Positions 54,764 through 64,000 of a stretch of DNA of 64,000 bases are shown here, piece after piece (the stretch's first letter is position 1; every line of letters begins with the position of its first letter). This stretch comes from Entoloma clypeatum (Eukaryota; Basidiomycota; Agaricomycetes; Agaricales; Entolomataceae): the NCBI GenBank assembly GCA_963565915.1, contig OY751485.1, positions 1,240,001 through 1,304,000 on the forward strand, read 5' to 3'. The translations under genes and the position numbers were made by a program. The notes below the pieces were generated by a model. The model saw nothing but the letters and a program-made list of their open reading frames with translations. It made no database searches and was not told the DNA's origin.

Positions 54764-55560
54764 TGCTGTTTCATGGTGGTTCCAGAGCGGCAGTGCTCAG
54801 GGTTGAATTGAATTAGACTTGAGATGTTTGCAAAAGCGACTTTTTGAAACAGGTACCTTTCTTCAGCAGGCATTTCTATGGTGTTCATTCACGTACATAC
54901 CTTTCCTGAGAAGCAACGATAGGTTCGTCCGTGAAGCCGAATCTTTCGTTTGTTGACGGAGGTGCCGCCCTCAACCACGTATTGCCGATAGATGAAAGCA
55001 TACGATTGCAGCACTATCGTCAACACCCCCTGGCGCCGTAGGGGCGCTCTGCCAGAGGGTAGTAGTCAGAATTCTAAAGGACACACATATGCTCTCTTTT
55101 GATAACTGACCAAATAGAAAATAAGTAGTAGGGCTTTTTTTCGCGATCAAAGCCTAATGGTATCGACGATGACCTAGATGCAGTTTCGCCGAATCGAACG
55201 TTGAGATGAAGAGTAATCCTAGTCATTGCCTGAAGGGAAGATCACCTCGCAAATTTTTCAAGGCGCAAGAAGACGTAGAAAATAGGCTGTGCCACCAGCA
55301 AGCGCGAGGCGAGGTGTACCATCACCATTGGAAGGTAGGTATATGAATATGTTGAGTACCGGAGTAACTGGACGTCTGGCGTTTGCGTCTTCCGACGAGG
55401 AGTAGTTCAACTTGAGCGGCTGTGACAATCAGCATGACGCGTGACGCTTACATAACCACACCGTTCCTTTCAAACGACCACCTTCAATAGCTTCAAATTT
55501 CAAATCTTGAGAACTAGTCAGTTACGCAAAGCACTGCATATATCCTAAGTCAAATATCCA
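54764..55560. other. Intergenic, no feature seen
   Basis: No coding frame with support. It separates the divergently placed membrane-protein gene (minus) and the next plus-strand gene, so it should hold both promoters. Confidence 0.5.
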
Positions 55561-55564
55561 TTCT

Positions 55565-57567
55565 ATGGGAAAGAAAAAAAAGGTTGGGCCTTTACCAAAG
55601 CCGTTCAACAACCAAACCAACGCGGAACATATTCGTCAAACTCTCACAGGCAGTCAAACCAGATGGGACGTTTTTCGTCGTGGTCAACCCTTGGGGAACG
55701 CCGAGCAGCCCGTTTTTTATCAACAATGTTGCCGCTTGGTTCGAGGTGATGCTCGCAGATGACTACCCGGACATGCGTGTCGACATAGTATATACCCAGA
55801 AGCAAGTAAGCAGTACTTCCTCAGGTCTTTGTACCGCTGATTTCCGCCCTCTGCTAGCATACCAATATCATCGTCGAGTTCTCAACGGTTTTTGATGCCC
55901 ATCCGTTCGTCGGAGCACACCAACATGCAAAGTTTTTGTCTTCTCCCTGGAATCAAACTACTGAAGGACGAGTCTCATACGTTTACGAGTATAATTTTGC
56001 AACCTATCTGAACCCTGGTCCACGAGGTATGTTCCTTGGTCGATTGAAGTTTTTTTTGTCGAAATCTAATTTTTTTTCTTGTTGAGGCTGGGCTGCTCAT
56101 ATACCAACTTACGAATCGATACCAGACAATTTCCCCATCCAGTCACCGTATCCGTCTCCGTCGCTTGCTCCGGTTCCTCCAAGTCATGTCGCTTACGCTC
56201 TCCGACCACGCAACACCAGCGCACCGCCCATCAATGTCATCATGGAGCCCACAACCCTCCCAGTCCAATCGAGGCCGCCTCTAGAGAAGGTCAGCTCTTG
56301 TTTTGGTTATGATGGTGGTTCTCATCGCATTGCCTTCCCGGTCTGAAGCGAGACCCATACGAAGGTGTGCCGCATTTTCAAATTTTCGATTGTCTTACAA
56401 CAAACTATTCAGTAGATGATGTACATTTGTCACACCTTTCAGAATACAAGGACCACATCAAGGAAGAAAAGGTATTACCCTTGCTCGCCTCCGCCAAACG
56501 ATCATCCATGAAACAAGAAGACGAAATACCCAAATGTATGCGCATCTTTCTGAGGTCGATCGCGCTTTATTTCCGTCCGAAACTCACTGTCACCTTCCAG
56601 TCGACGAAACGGATGACTTCCTTAACTCCATCCTCTTAGTAAAGAAAGAAGAGCTTAGGGATCATCCGCTTCCTCCAGACGAAGGTAGAGTGCCAAAATT
56701 TCTTGTTCTACCATCACTTCAATGATGCTCAACCGATGACCTGTCGCGCTCAGCGCCGTCGTTCCCGGTGAAGAAAGAACCGAAGAGTGCTGCGTTACCT
56801 GTAGTCAAAGGTGAATGAATCGACCAGATGTTTGACATCACTTTCAATGCTGATAGACTTGGCGGCAGACGAAGAATACGAGCCGTCTTCTGCTCTCCTC
56901 ACAGCTTTCGCCACTTTGCCCAAGGACTATGGCCAAGGGCTTTCGGGTTATAACGGAAAACAGCTTTCACCAACAGTGAAATGTAAGGTGCTTGTATGTT
57001 ATCTTCTGGAGAGGTTCTGAAGAACATCCAGATGAGGATAATTACGAACCCTCGGCGGCACTGTTGGCAGCAATGACTAGCCTTCCGCCAGACTATCTTA
57101 ATACCGTCCCAAGCGGCAGCGGCCATCGTCCCGAGACCCGGGCTCCTGGCATCGTCAAACAGGAACCCATGAACGGTAAGATTCGACAAATTACACTGAC
57201 TGCCTCAAACCATGCTGATCACGAAGCAGGGTCTTTACTGAGAGACGTGTCGAGGGAACGGTCAACGACTCTCGCATCACCGACCCATGCAGAAGGGCCA
57301 TACATGGCTCGCGTCAAGGCCGAACCACAAGAGACGCACATCAAGGCTGAGCCGCGGAATGATGTTTCGAAGCCGTGTTCAAGTTCTAATCAGAACTACC
57401 AGAAGACACGCGATCCAAGGCTTGCAAGACGAGGTCCGTTTCCGTCAAACAAGTTCATCGATATTCTGGGGACTGACTGGTTTATGCTTCGAGCAGGTGC
57501 GGCTCCAGGGAACCTCAAGCACGTTCGTGAAGAGCAGGAGGAGAGCGATAGAGGTGATGATGATTGA
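55565..57567 (+). CDS. Unknown protein rich in SUMO-type motifs, with 1-nt frame breaks
   Basis: Starts MGKKKKVGPLPKPF. After a frame change near 55640 the first exon continues with GTFFVVVNPWGTPSSPFF and WFEVMLADDYP. Intron GTAAGC..TGCTAG, then NIIVEFSTVFDAHPFVGAH and VYEYNFATYLNPGPRG, an intron, and a Pro-rich exon (IPDNFPIQSPYPSP). Later parts carry many Psi-K-x-E sites (IKEE, VKKEE, VKKEP, VKQEP, VKAEP, IKAEP) and a repeated module (EYEPSSALLTAFATLPKDY and NYEPSAALLAAMTSLPPDY). The C-terminus is basic then acidic, ending at TGA 57565-57567. A second frame change lies near 56530. I do not recognise the family; a sumoylated nuclear regulator is a guess from the motifs. The breaks suggest a decaying gene or local sequence errors. 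Confidence 0.5.
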
Positions 57568-58695
57568 CATTGCGCTCCATTCTGCACATGGGCTGACCTT
57601 TATAATACAGCAGGGATGGCGAAGAGAGTCAAACTCGAATTGGCATCATAAAGACGAATTTTTTGGGGCTTTCAAATATCTGTATCGTTGTATTCTTGTG
57701 TGAGTGTGTTGTCATCATTAGTGCGACTCGATGTTGTATTCCTTGTTTGTAATCGTATGGTGTATGTTCTACGTGCGCATATGACCAGGTTTACATGAGA
57801 GGTATATCCAACCTGCCGCGAAGACCTCGAAGAGGGGGGCCTTGCAATTCGAGAAAGAAACCTAGATGGTTTCACAATCAGTTCCTTCAGTGAACAAATA
57901 CTCAAGTGGAATGTACAGATCACTGAAAAATGAGATTTGCTCCTTCAGAGACACATCAAAAACTGTTTAACAACGAAATGATGTGGCGCAATAAAAGCGA
58001 CGAAACAAAAGAGTTATCTTTCGTCCCTCTTTAGATCGATTGGGTAAGCACTCGGTGCCTTTGGCGATACAACCTGACCCCAGGAGGACCCCCTTTCGGA
58101 AAGTCTACTTGTTGAAACACACAGGCTTTGACTGATGGGTAGGCCGAAGCCATTTAGTCGTCAACTACCCCAGGGGGTGCTGGGTCATTGCCATGTCACA
58201 ACTTGTTTCCCTGACCTGACTAACAGACTTGGACATTGTATTATGATCTGGTCTGGTAGGCTCGACCTGAGTTTTGCTTTTTGTTCAGCCGACGGGGTTG
58301 GGCTGACATGCCCTTATTTGGTCATTTTCATAGTTCAGCGCTCAGCTGCGTATTGCTTGTTGAATGGATGGTGGTTTCTCTATTCGACCCAGGGCAACTG
58401 TCCATGAAAAGCTATGGTGCGGTAGAAACTCTGCGATCGGCGAATTTTGAGAATAACAGAATTCTTCGATTCCTTTTCGAAGAAGGGAGGACAACTGTAA
58501 GATATTCCACAAAGCTGGGCAATCTATTCTGTGTTGTAGTTGAGCACACCAGAAAAACTGTACGTTCTCGGCCTCAACATAAGAGGGGCCTTCGTCCATC
58601 TCAAAGCGCCGATCTTGAGTACGCTTGGGATGGCGATCACATATCCTGATTTGAATCAGGTAATACGACCAATCATCAAACACACGCCTTATTCT
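57568..58695. other. No gene supported
   Basis: Short frames on both strands without domains. It contains the shared 3' flank of the plus-strand gene and the downstream pseudogene. Confidence 0.45.
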
Positions 58696-59450
58696 CTACA
58701 TGATGATGCATTGAGAGCAGCACCTCCTGGCATCCTTGACGTCCTTCAGGATGATGTCTGCAATTTTAAGGGTCTTCAATGCGTTCTGTCCAACGAACGC
58801 CGCCTGATAAACCATTTGACCAGCGAAGTTCAGGTACGGTTGCATACGTGCTCCATCTAACGCACAATGTCAGGATCCCATGTGCTTCAATATGAAGCGG
58901 ATAGTACTTACTACCAACGGAGATCTAAACTGATGCCACGCCTGGTCTCCGTTCGCGGGGCTTATACGAAATATTCAGTAAGAATACTGCGCTCAAGAGA
59001 CGAAACATAAAACCCTACCTGACGGTCCTCAAACCCAGTCGAGGCGTGTACTTGAACGTCACAAGATAATTTTCTGGCTTAGGTTGTAAGTTGGCCCAGC
59101 AGCTTCCCCATTGCATTGCCTCATGGATATCCTGGAATCAAATAGGCTGAATTGACAGATGATAGGTCTATAAGAATGCCACATACATGGAAGACATACA
59201 ATCCCCAGCATGAGAAAATCTCCCGGAACAGTCGTATGACTCGCTGGGTGTCCTCCTTCGTGGTCGATGATTGTAAGATGCGCTAGCTCCCCGCTGGTGA
59301 CGGCACGATAGAAAGTGTACGGTTGATGTAAGAAGGATGGGATGGGAGCTGGTGCTTCCAGCGGATATGCAGGCGATTCGATGCGGCCACAAATCTACAA
59401 AGGAGGGAGACGGCTGTCGCAAGGGTAGAGAAGAGGATGGCGAGTTTCAT
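58696..59450 (-). pseudogene. Decayed tandem paralogue of the secreted-protein gene
   Basis: Aligns along its length with the gene at 60259-61088: ATG at 59450 with a hydrophobic leader, then TFYRAVTSGELAH, GGHPASHTT.PGDF, WGSCWA, KYTP, and the last exon DGARMQPYLN..GQM to a CC..C end and TAG at 58698-58696. The frame shifts near the start of TFYRAV and again at PGDF, and most of the third exon (the DHKWQTFVDASYKS part) is missing. It arose by tandem duplication and then decayed. Confidence 0.85.
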
Positions 59451-60258
59451 GATGAATGGAATGAAGACGTGAAGAGAACAGCTCTATCGAGGATGCCTTG
59501 GCAGTCTCTTGAAAGTTGGCTAGGTTTCGTGATTGTTCTGCACCGGGTTTCAACGTCGTGAGGGTGAAGATTCCCCATTGGGTAGACATCGGTAAGTAAA
59601 AGTGGTCATGGTGTGGTTCTTGAACACAGCCACCCCTGCCCCGAAAGTTGATTTTTGAAAATCATGGCCTGACCAGATCACATCGCCTCCGGCATTCAAT
59701 ATTCGATATCCAAGCCGTCCTCTTAGCGCCGCACCTGTTTATTGCCACTTGTAGGACGCACACTTTCCAAGTCACAAGCAGTCAAGCAGCTTGACAAGGT
59801 CTTGTGGAGACGAGACGTAATGTTTACCATGCGATAAACTAATAAGCAACATGGCAAACAGATGGCTCTGCTGGCAGGTTCTCTCGTCCGAATCGCGGAT
59901 CTCGACACGGTGTGATAACACTCTACTTTTGCTACGACCATGTTCGAGCTGTCGGAATCCTCTTGGCTGGAAACCCGCCAGGGAACTCTGCGGTCCTGAA
60001 AACTACTGCTGTCACCGACCTCACTGGATGTGCCGCTCGTACCAACCAATCACTGCCTATTGAAAATATGTGGCCATCGATGAGCAGTTGACATCACACC
60101 CCTCTATTTCATTCCACAAGATGCTACGAGAACGCTGGCTCTTACACGTTCAAAAGAATAACTCAAGGTCCGAAACAGTCATTTGAGCACCTGGCTTCAA
60201 TTATTCCAATCAATTATTCGACACACACTCCTAATTCTACCAATTGCATTGTGGGCAT
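59451..60258. other. Intergenic, no feature seen
   Basis: Only short overlapping frames. It separates the two tandem paralogues and should include the promoter of the decayed one. Confidence 0.5.
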
Positions 60259-61088
60259 CTACATGAGATTGCAGTTGGTGCAGCAGTGCCTGGCATCTTT
60301 GTCGCCCAGCAGCGTGATATCTTCAATCGTCAAGGTCTTCAATGCCTGCGGTCCGACAAATGCCGCCTGCCAGACCATTTGACCACCGTTCAGGTATGGT
60401 TGCAGAGACGCTCCGTCTAGAGGCACAAACAGACATCAGGATAATCGTGCTCGTGATGACAGGTTGAATCTTTGGAACACTCACGACCAACGGAGATGGG
60501 ACCTTCGATTATATCGTGGTGTGGGCCTGCGCTCTTGTACGAAGCATCGACGAATGTCTGCCATTTATGGTCCCCAGTCAAGAAGCTGGTGAAGGGCGGA
60601 CGGTGAGTACACTTGCGAGGGGCAAAACGTGATGAGAACTGACCTAGCGGTCTTGAGACTAGGATTCGGTGTGTACTTGAACTTGACGAGATAATATTTC
60701 TTGTTTTCCGCCTTGGGCTGTACCTTGGCCCAGCAGCTTCCCCAGGTCTTGGCTTCGTTAATATCCTGCAAGGCGACGCGTTAAACGCGGTCCAATCCGT
60801 ATCATACGTGGTGGATAACCCAAGACATACCACGAAGACGTATAGCCCCCCGGCATGGGAGAAATCTCCGGGCATCGTCGTGTGGCTTGCGGGGTGGCCT
60901 CCCTTGTGGTAGATGCTGGAAACATGTGCTAGCTCGCCGCCGGTGACGGCGCGGTAGAATGTGCCAGATGATTTCAAGTGCGACGGGAGTGATGTATGTG
61001 TGCGGGCTTCTAGTGGGAATGCGGGGAATGCGGAGACAGAAAGGAGGAAGACAGCCGCAGCAAGGGTAGAAAAGGCGGCGAATTTCAT
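60259..61088 (-). CDS. Small secreted protein, 212 aa, four exons
   Basis: Exons 61088-60831, 60765-60644, 60585-60485 and 60416-60259 have GT..AG borders and consistent phases, giving 213 codons with TAG. The first 20 residues are a clear signal peptide (MKFAAFSTLAAAVFLLSVSA). The mature part has FYRAVTGGEL (44-53), GDFSHAGGLYVF (74-85), NEAKTWGSCW and a C-terminal CCTNC. The FYRAV..GEL plus GGLYV..A..WG arrangement faintly resembles ADP-ribosyltransferase-like folds, but I see no complete catalytic set, so this is only a suggestion. Likely exported; role unknown. The tandem partner at 58696-59450 is broken. The third donor could also lie 3 nt upstream. Confidence 0.88.
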
Positions 61089-61587
61089 TATGGTTGGTTG
61101 GATGGAATATGTGAGGAGACCGGCTCTGAGGAAAATGATTCATCGACGCGGTGCATTTCATAGGGCTCGTCCAGCCTGGGAGCATGATTTACCGTCTTTT
61201 TTCTGTCAGAGTCGGCTCCACAATCTGCACTTCACCCGAAAAGAAATGATGGCGGTGCTGCCGGAATTTACCATCACATGTGAAAGGTCGCCTCGTCTCT
61301 TGCTCAGATGCATTCAGTGTGGCAAGTGTGTGGCATGGATACAAATCATCTCGTACGAGATTGATCCCGACCCGGGAGAATTTGGCGTGCAACGGGATCA
61401 ATCCCGTTGCTAATCCCAATAAGTAGGTATTCATCTTAGAAGCTTTGGACGCTTGCGAAAAGCATCAGGACAAATAGTATTACTGTCAAGGAGAGAGATA
61501 TTCAGCAGAGTGTCGACAAACAGAATCGACTGCTGTCAATGTACGAAATACATCTCGCACAAGGAGCCCATCTCATGGATAATTCGC
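61089..61587. other. Intergenic, no feature seen
   Basis: Upstream region of the secreted-protein gene; short unsupported frames only. Confidence 0.5.
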
Positions 61588-62370
61588 TTAAATTCGCTCC
61601 AAGAGCCATTGAAACGCTACAATAGGAAAAGCAAAGATTGAGAATTACAGGGCCCAAAAGAAACTGCAGACGGCTGACCTTCCTCCGTACCTTCCGATTG
61701 AGCTTCAGATAGCGAGTACGTGAACAGAGCGAATGCTCGGCCACCCTGATCGGCATTGGTCAGTCTTTGTTTTGGGTACGGTCTATGATTGCAAAACCTT
61801 TGTGGCATCTGCGAGGTCCAGCTGTTCTCTTAGCCCTACTTCGCCTGATGGGTCAGATTTGGGACCGAGAACGAGGACAGGCTTGGTGACTTTATCATCG
61901 CTCAGGATGCCGGCCAGCTCCTCCTTTGATTGAGAAAGTCGTTCGGCGTCGACCAAGTAGACGATGCCATCATGATCTGACAAGCTCGAACGCCAGCCAA
62001 GGCGTGCTGCATGCGAAGTCAAGACGACATAGATCATGAAACCAAGCCGGAATTCCATACCTCCTTCGTTCGCGCTGGGCCCGGCTGCAGTGACCGTTAC
62101 GTTTCCGATCGTGATTTCTTCCGAGACTGCGGGTAATATTGTACATAGAATCAGTATATTTGAGATTCAGAGCACAGCTATCGATACGAACATGGATGAA
62201 TGGATTGCTGGGGTTGGACGTATTTACCAGTCTTGAGAGTGTGGACTAGGGTCTGGTCACATTCGCCATTGTTTAGACATGCAAATTCATGGTTCGTATG
62301 CACATCGGCAACGCACGGAGATCTCAGAGACGTTAGGGCCCCAGAGCGCGATGTTTGCTGTCTTATTCAT
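61588..62370 (-). CDS. Sar1-derived GTPase-like protein lacking standard nucleotide-binding motifs
   Basis: Minus-strand exons, all in phase: about 62360-62228, 62126-62061, 62006-61798, 61745-61691 and 61616-61588 (stop TAA). Order matches the COPII GTPase Sar1: a P-loop region, then SEEITIGNVTV, DGIVYLVDAERL..SKEELAG, VLVLGPKSD, FALFTYSL, and the typical end FQWLLERI. The P-loop equivalent reads LNNGECDQTLVHTLK, without the GKT lysine; the DxxGG switch is replaced by AAGPSANEGA; the NKxD box is GPKSD. The protein is also shorter than Sar1 between the P-loop and SEE. Splicing and frame are kept, so it may be an expressed pseudo-GTPase or a young pseudogene. The start codon was not identified. 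Confidence 0.72.
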
Positions 62371-62779
62371 TATTCCTATTCGTCGAGGAAGTTAGCGTAG
62401 TCCGTCAAGGTGGATGAACCCACCAAGTCGTGTAAGGATGCTGCTAAGCATTCACAATGCACAATTCGAGGTATTTGAAGGGAAGAAAAGCTGTCCTAAG
62501 TAGTTGAGGTATAAAAAGAGCGCGGCATGACTGCGGCCATGCTACGGAACGAAACGAATGATTCTCCCACCAGCAACCTGTTCAACGGAATGTTTTGGCT
62601 ATACAGAATCATTTCCAACGTTACCTGCAAGTGACCCGGTTCTAACAGGAATAGAGACTATGGAAATTTTCCTCGCTATCAGCACGAATATTTCGCCATG
62701 CTGTGCGCGATGATGTGAATGATACCGGTGATCGGTACGCTCAGTCCCAGTTTCCTCCTCCCACCACCAGTCCCCCAAG
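62371..62779. other. Intergenic, no feature seen
   Basis: Region between divergent genes (Sar1-like on minus, acireductone dioxygenase on plus); likely promoters, no motif claimed. Confidence 0.4.
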
Positions 62780-63578
62780 ATGCGAGCATACTACTTCGAC
62801 AACCTCCCCGGCGACCAACGGCTCCCCCACGACTACGTCCCTTCCCGGCCCGTCTCTTCAGAGACCCTGACCAACCTCGGTGTCAAGTACTGGACAATCC
62901 CCGTAGAAGGCTACGAGCCCAAGTTGAATGCTATCGCAGCTGAGCGTGGGTACAAGAACCGCGATACAATCAACGTATCGAAGGAGGGTCTTGGAGCCGT
63001 GAGTCCATCAGCACAAGCAGCGAGACGGTCCTGTCCAGAACTGACATGAGGGGAAAAGGTATATGAAGATAAGATCAAAGGATTTTTCGAGGAGTGCGTG
63101 GTCTTTGAAATACCATCTGCCCCTACTGATCGCGCTCTCGTTTCACTCTAGGCACTTGCACGAGGACGAGGAGATCAGGTACATCCTATCGGGAAGCGGA
63201 TTCTTCGATTTCAGAGGTGAAAAGGACATTGTCATGGCTGTTCATTGAACGTCCAGTTCGTTTGACGAAAAAAAAAATTACTCTCCAACTCATGCAGAAT
63301 CCCCATCCGAGGACTGGATCCGAATGGCCGTCGAGCCGGGAGATCTCCTCGTAATGCCAGCGGGCATCTACCACCGCTTCACCCTAGATGAAGCCAACAA
63401 CATCAAAGCCTTGAGGCTCTTCCAGGTACGCCAATGATCCGTCCCCGCTCACGACTCTGTTGACGTCTTCAACCAGGATGAGCCGAAATGGATCCCGCAC
63501 AACCGAGGCGCAGCGACAGAAGTCAACCCTCATCGACTTGAATATCTCAAGAGCATCGGAATCGCTGTGGGAGCATAA
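62780..63578 (+). CDS. ADI1: Acireductone dioxygenase (methionine salvage)
   Basis: Five exons (62780-62998, 63059-63093, 63153-63217, 63298-63425, 63477-63578) with GT..AG borders and matching phases give 182 residues, the normal length. It opens [18 protein letters not shown] and has [16 protein letters not shown], the cupin metal ligands H86, H88 and E92 in HLHEDEE and H132 in AGIYHRF, then [12 protein letters not shown]. The Fe(II)- or Ni(II)-dependent enzyme oxidises acireductone to the keto-acid precursor of methionine and formate in the cytosol. Introns are 48-80 nt. No damage is seen. It is the best-supported housekeeping gene of the window. Confidence 0.97.
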
Positions 63579-64000
63579 TCTGGCTTCAACTTGAAGAGAA
63601 TGAAGAATTGTACGTCGGCATAGTTCATTATTCTTTCTCGAGTTGACAAACATAGTTTATATGTATAGTAGTTATAAAGTCTATTGATTATTATCACGAA
63701 AGGATCGGCCAATCAATAGCTTAACGGGCCCAAGGTCAGGGCATGAGCGTAGACGGAGAGAATCTGTCAAGTCCTTGAACTCCTATCAAGTTCGTCTGAA
63801 TGGCAGTCCACAAACTCTGCCTATACTTCAATGGCCATAAATAAGAGGCGTTCACTACCAGTATCCAACACCAACACCAACTCTAGACCAGACCGACGCA
63901 AGAGCATCCTAATGTGAAGGAGAACTCTTGGTCGTCCTTCTCGTCTTCGACTCAACCTTCAACGGCGGCGTCAGTTCCCTCGGGCGTGACTCAAGATGTC
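63579..64000. other. 3' flank, no gene seen
   Basis: AT-rich downstream region of the dioxygenase gene, then sequence without a supported frame to the window edge. Confidence 0.5.

Noticed and set aside
1..64000. General indel errors in the assembly as the cause of all frameshifts
   Set aside because: The Tc1 copy 1, both Copia frames, acireductone dioxygenase and the secreted protein are free of shifts over several kilobases, so breaks concentrate in decaying genes. Single sites, especially the C tracts, could still be errors.
1..64000. tRNA, rRNA, CRISPR or phage-like genes
   Set aside because: No cloverleaf, rRNA core or repeat-spacer pattern was seen; the exon structure is eukaryotic throughout.

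Overview
The window is nuclear DNA of a filamentous basidiomycete, most likely a mushroom-forming Agaricomycete. The evidence is short (about 50 nt) GT..AG introns, a Plavaka-type (CACTA superfamily) transposase, chromodomain Ty3/Gypsy and Ty1/Copia elements, a Tc1/mariner family, a DUF6698-type gene and a HECT-like multi-exon gene. No bacterial, organellar, CRISPR or tRNA signal was seen. More than half of the window is transposons.

Layout. 1-8.3 kb: poorly resolved sequence, an acidic ORF broken at a C19 tract, and a minus-strand HECT-like gene whose 50-nt intron carries an intact Tc1 element (5031-6640, TA duplication). 8.5-16.6 kb: degenerate tandem repeats split by a complete Gypsy element (Gypsy1, 9814-16373, duplication CCCTC). 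17.2-19.6 kb: a DUF6698-like gene with one in-frame TGA, then an unrecognised plus-strand gene. 19.6-24.4 kb: nothing firm. 24.5-25.7 kb: a decayed CSTF2/RNA15 (mRNA 3'-end processing) gene. 25.9-44.7 kb: one Plavaka transposase gene stretched by nested insertions. A Tc1 copy sits 5 codons before its stop; inside it lie a ~1 kb solo LTR, a second solo LTR and Copia1; a second Copia sits in its zinc-finger exon. Each layer has its own target duplication (TA, GAGAA, CACCC, CGCAG, TTTTG). 44.85-50.94 kb: Gypsy2, with no matching flanking duplication. 50.9-51.5 kb: short tandem repeats. 52.8-63.6 kb: the gene-bearing end, with a multi-pass membrane protein, an unknown protein rich in SUMO-type sites, a secreted protein and its decayed tandem paralogue, a Sar1-derived GTPase-like gene lacking normal nucleotide-binding motifs, and an intact acireductone dioxygenase.

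The cellular genes show no shared pathway; this is a transposon-dominated island next to ordinary genes. The intact acireductone dioxygenase, secreted-protein and Tc1 reading frames argue that the frameshifts elsewhere are mostly real decay rather than general assembly error. The most informative observations are the same UGA codon inside the reverse transcriptase of both Copia copies, the half-tRNA-type primer site of that Copia family, the extra 3' ORF of Gypsy1, the Gcn4/AP-1-like array in its LTR, the Sar1-like pseudo-GTPase and the fully dated nest of insertions. I found nothing resembling a new defence or biosynthetic system.
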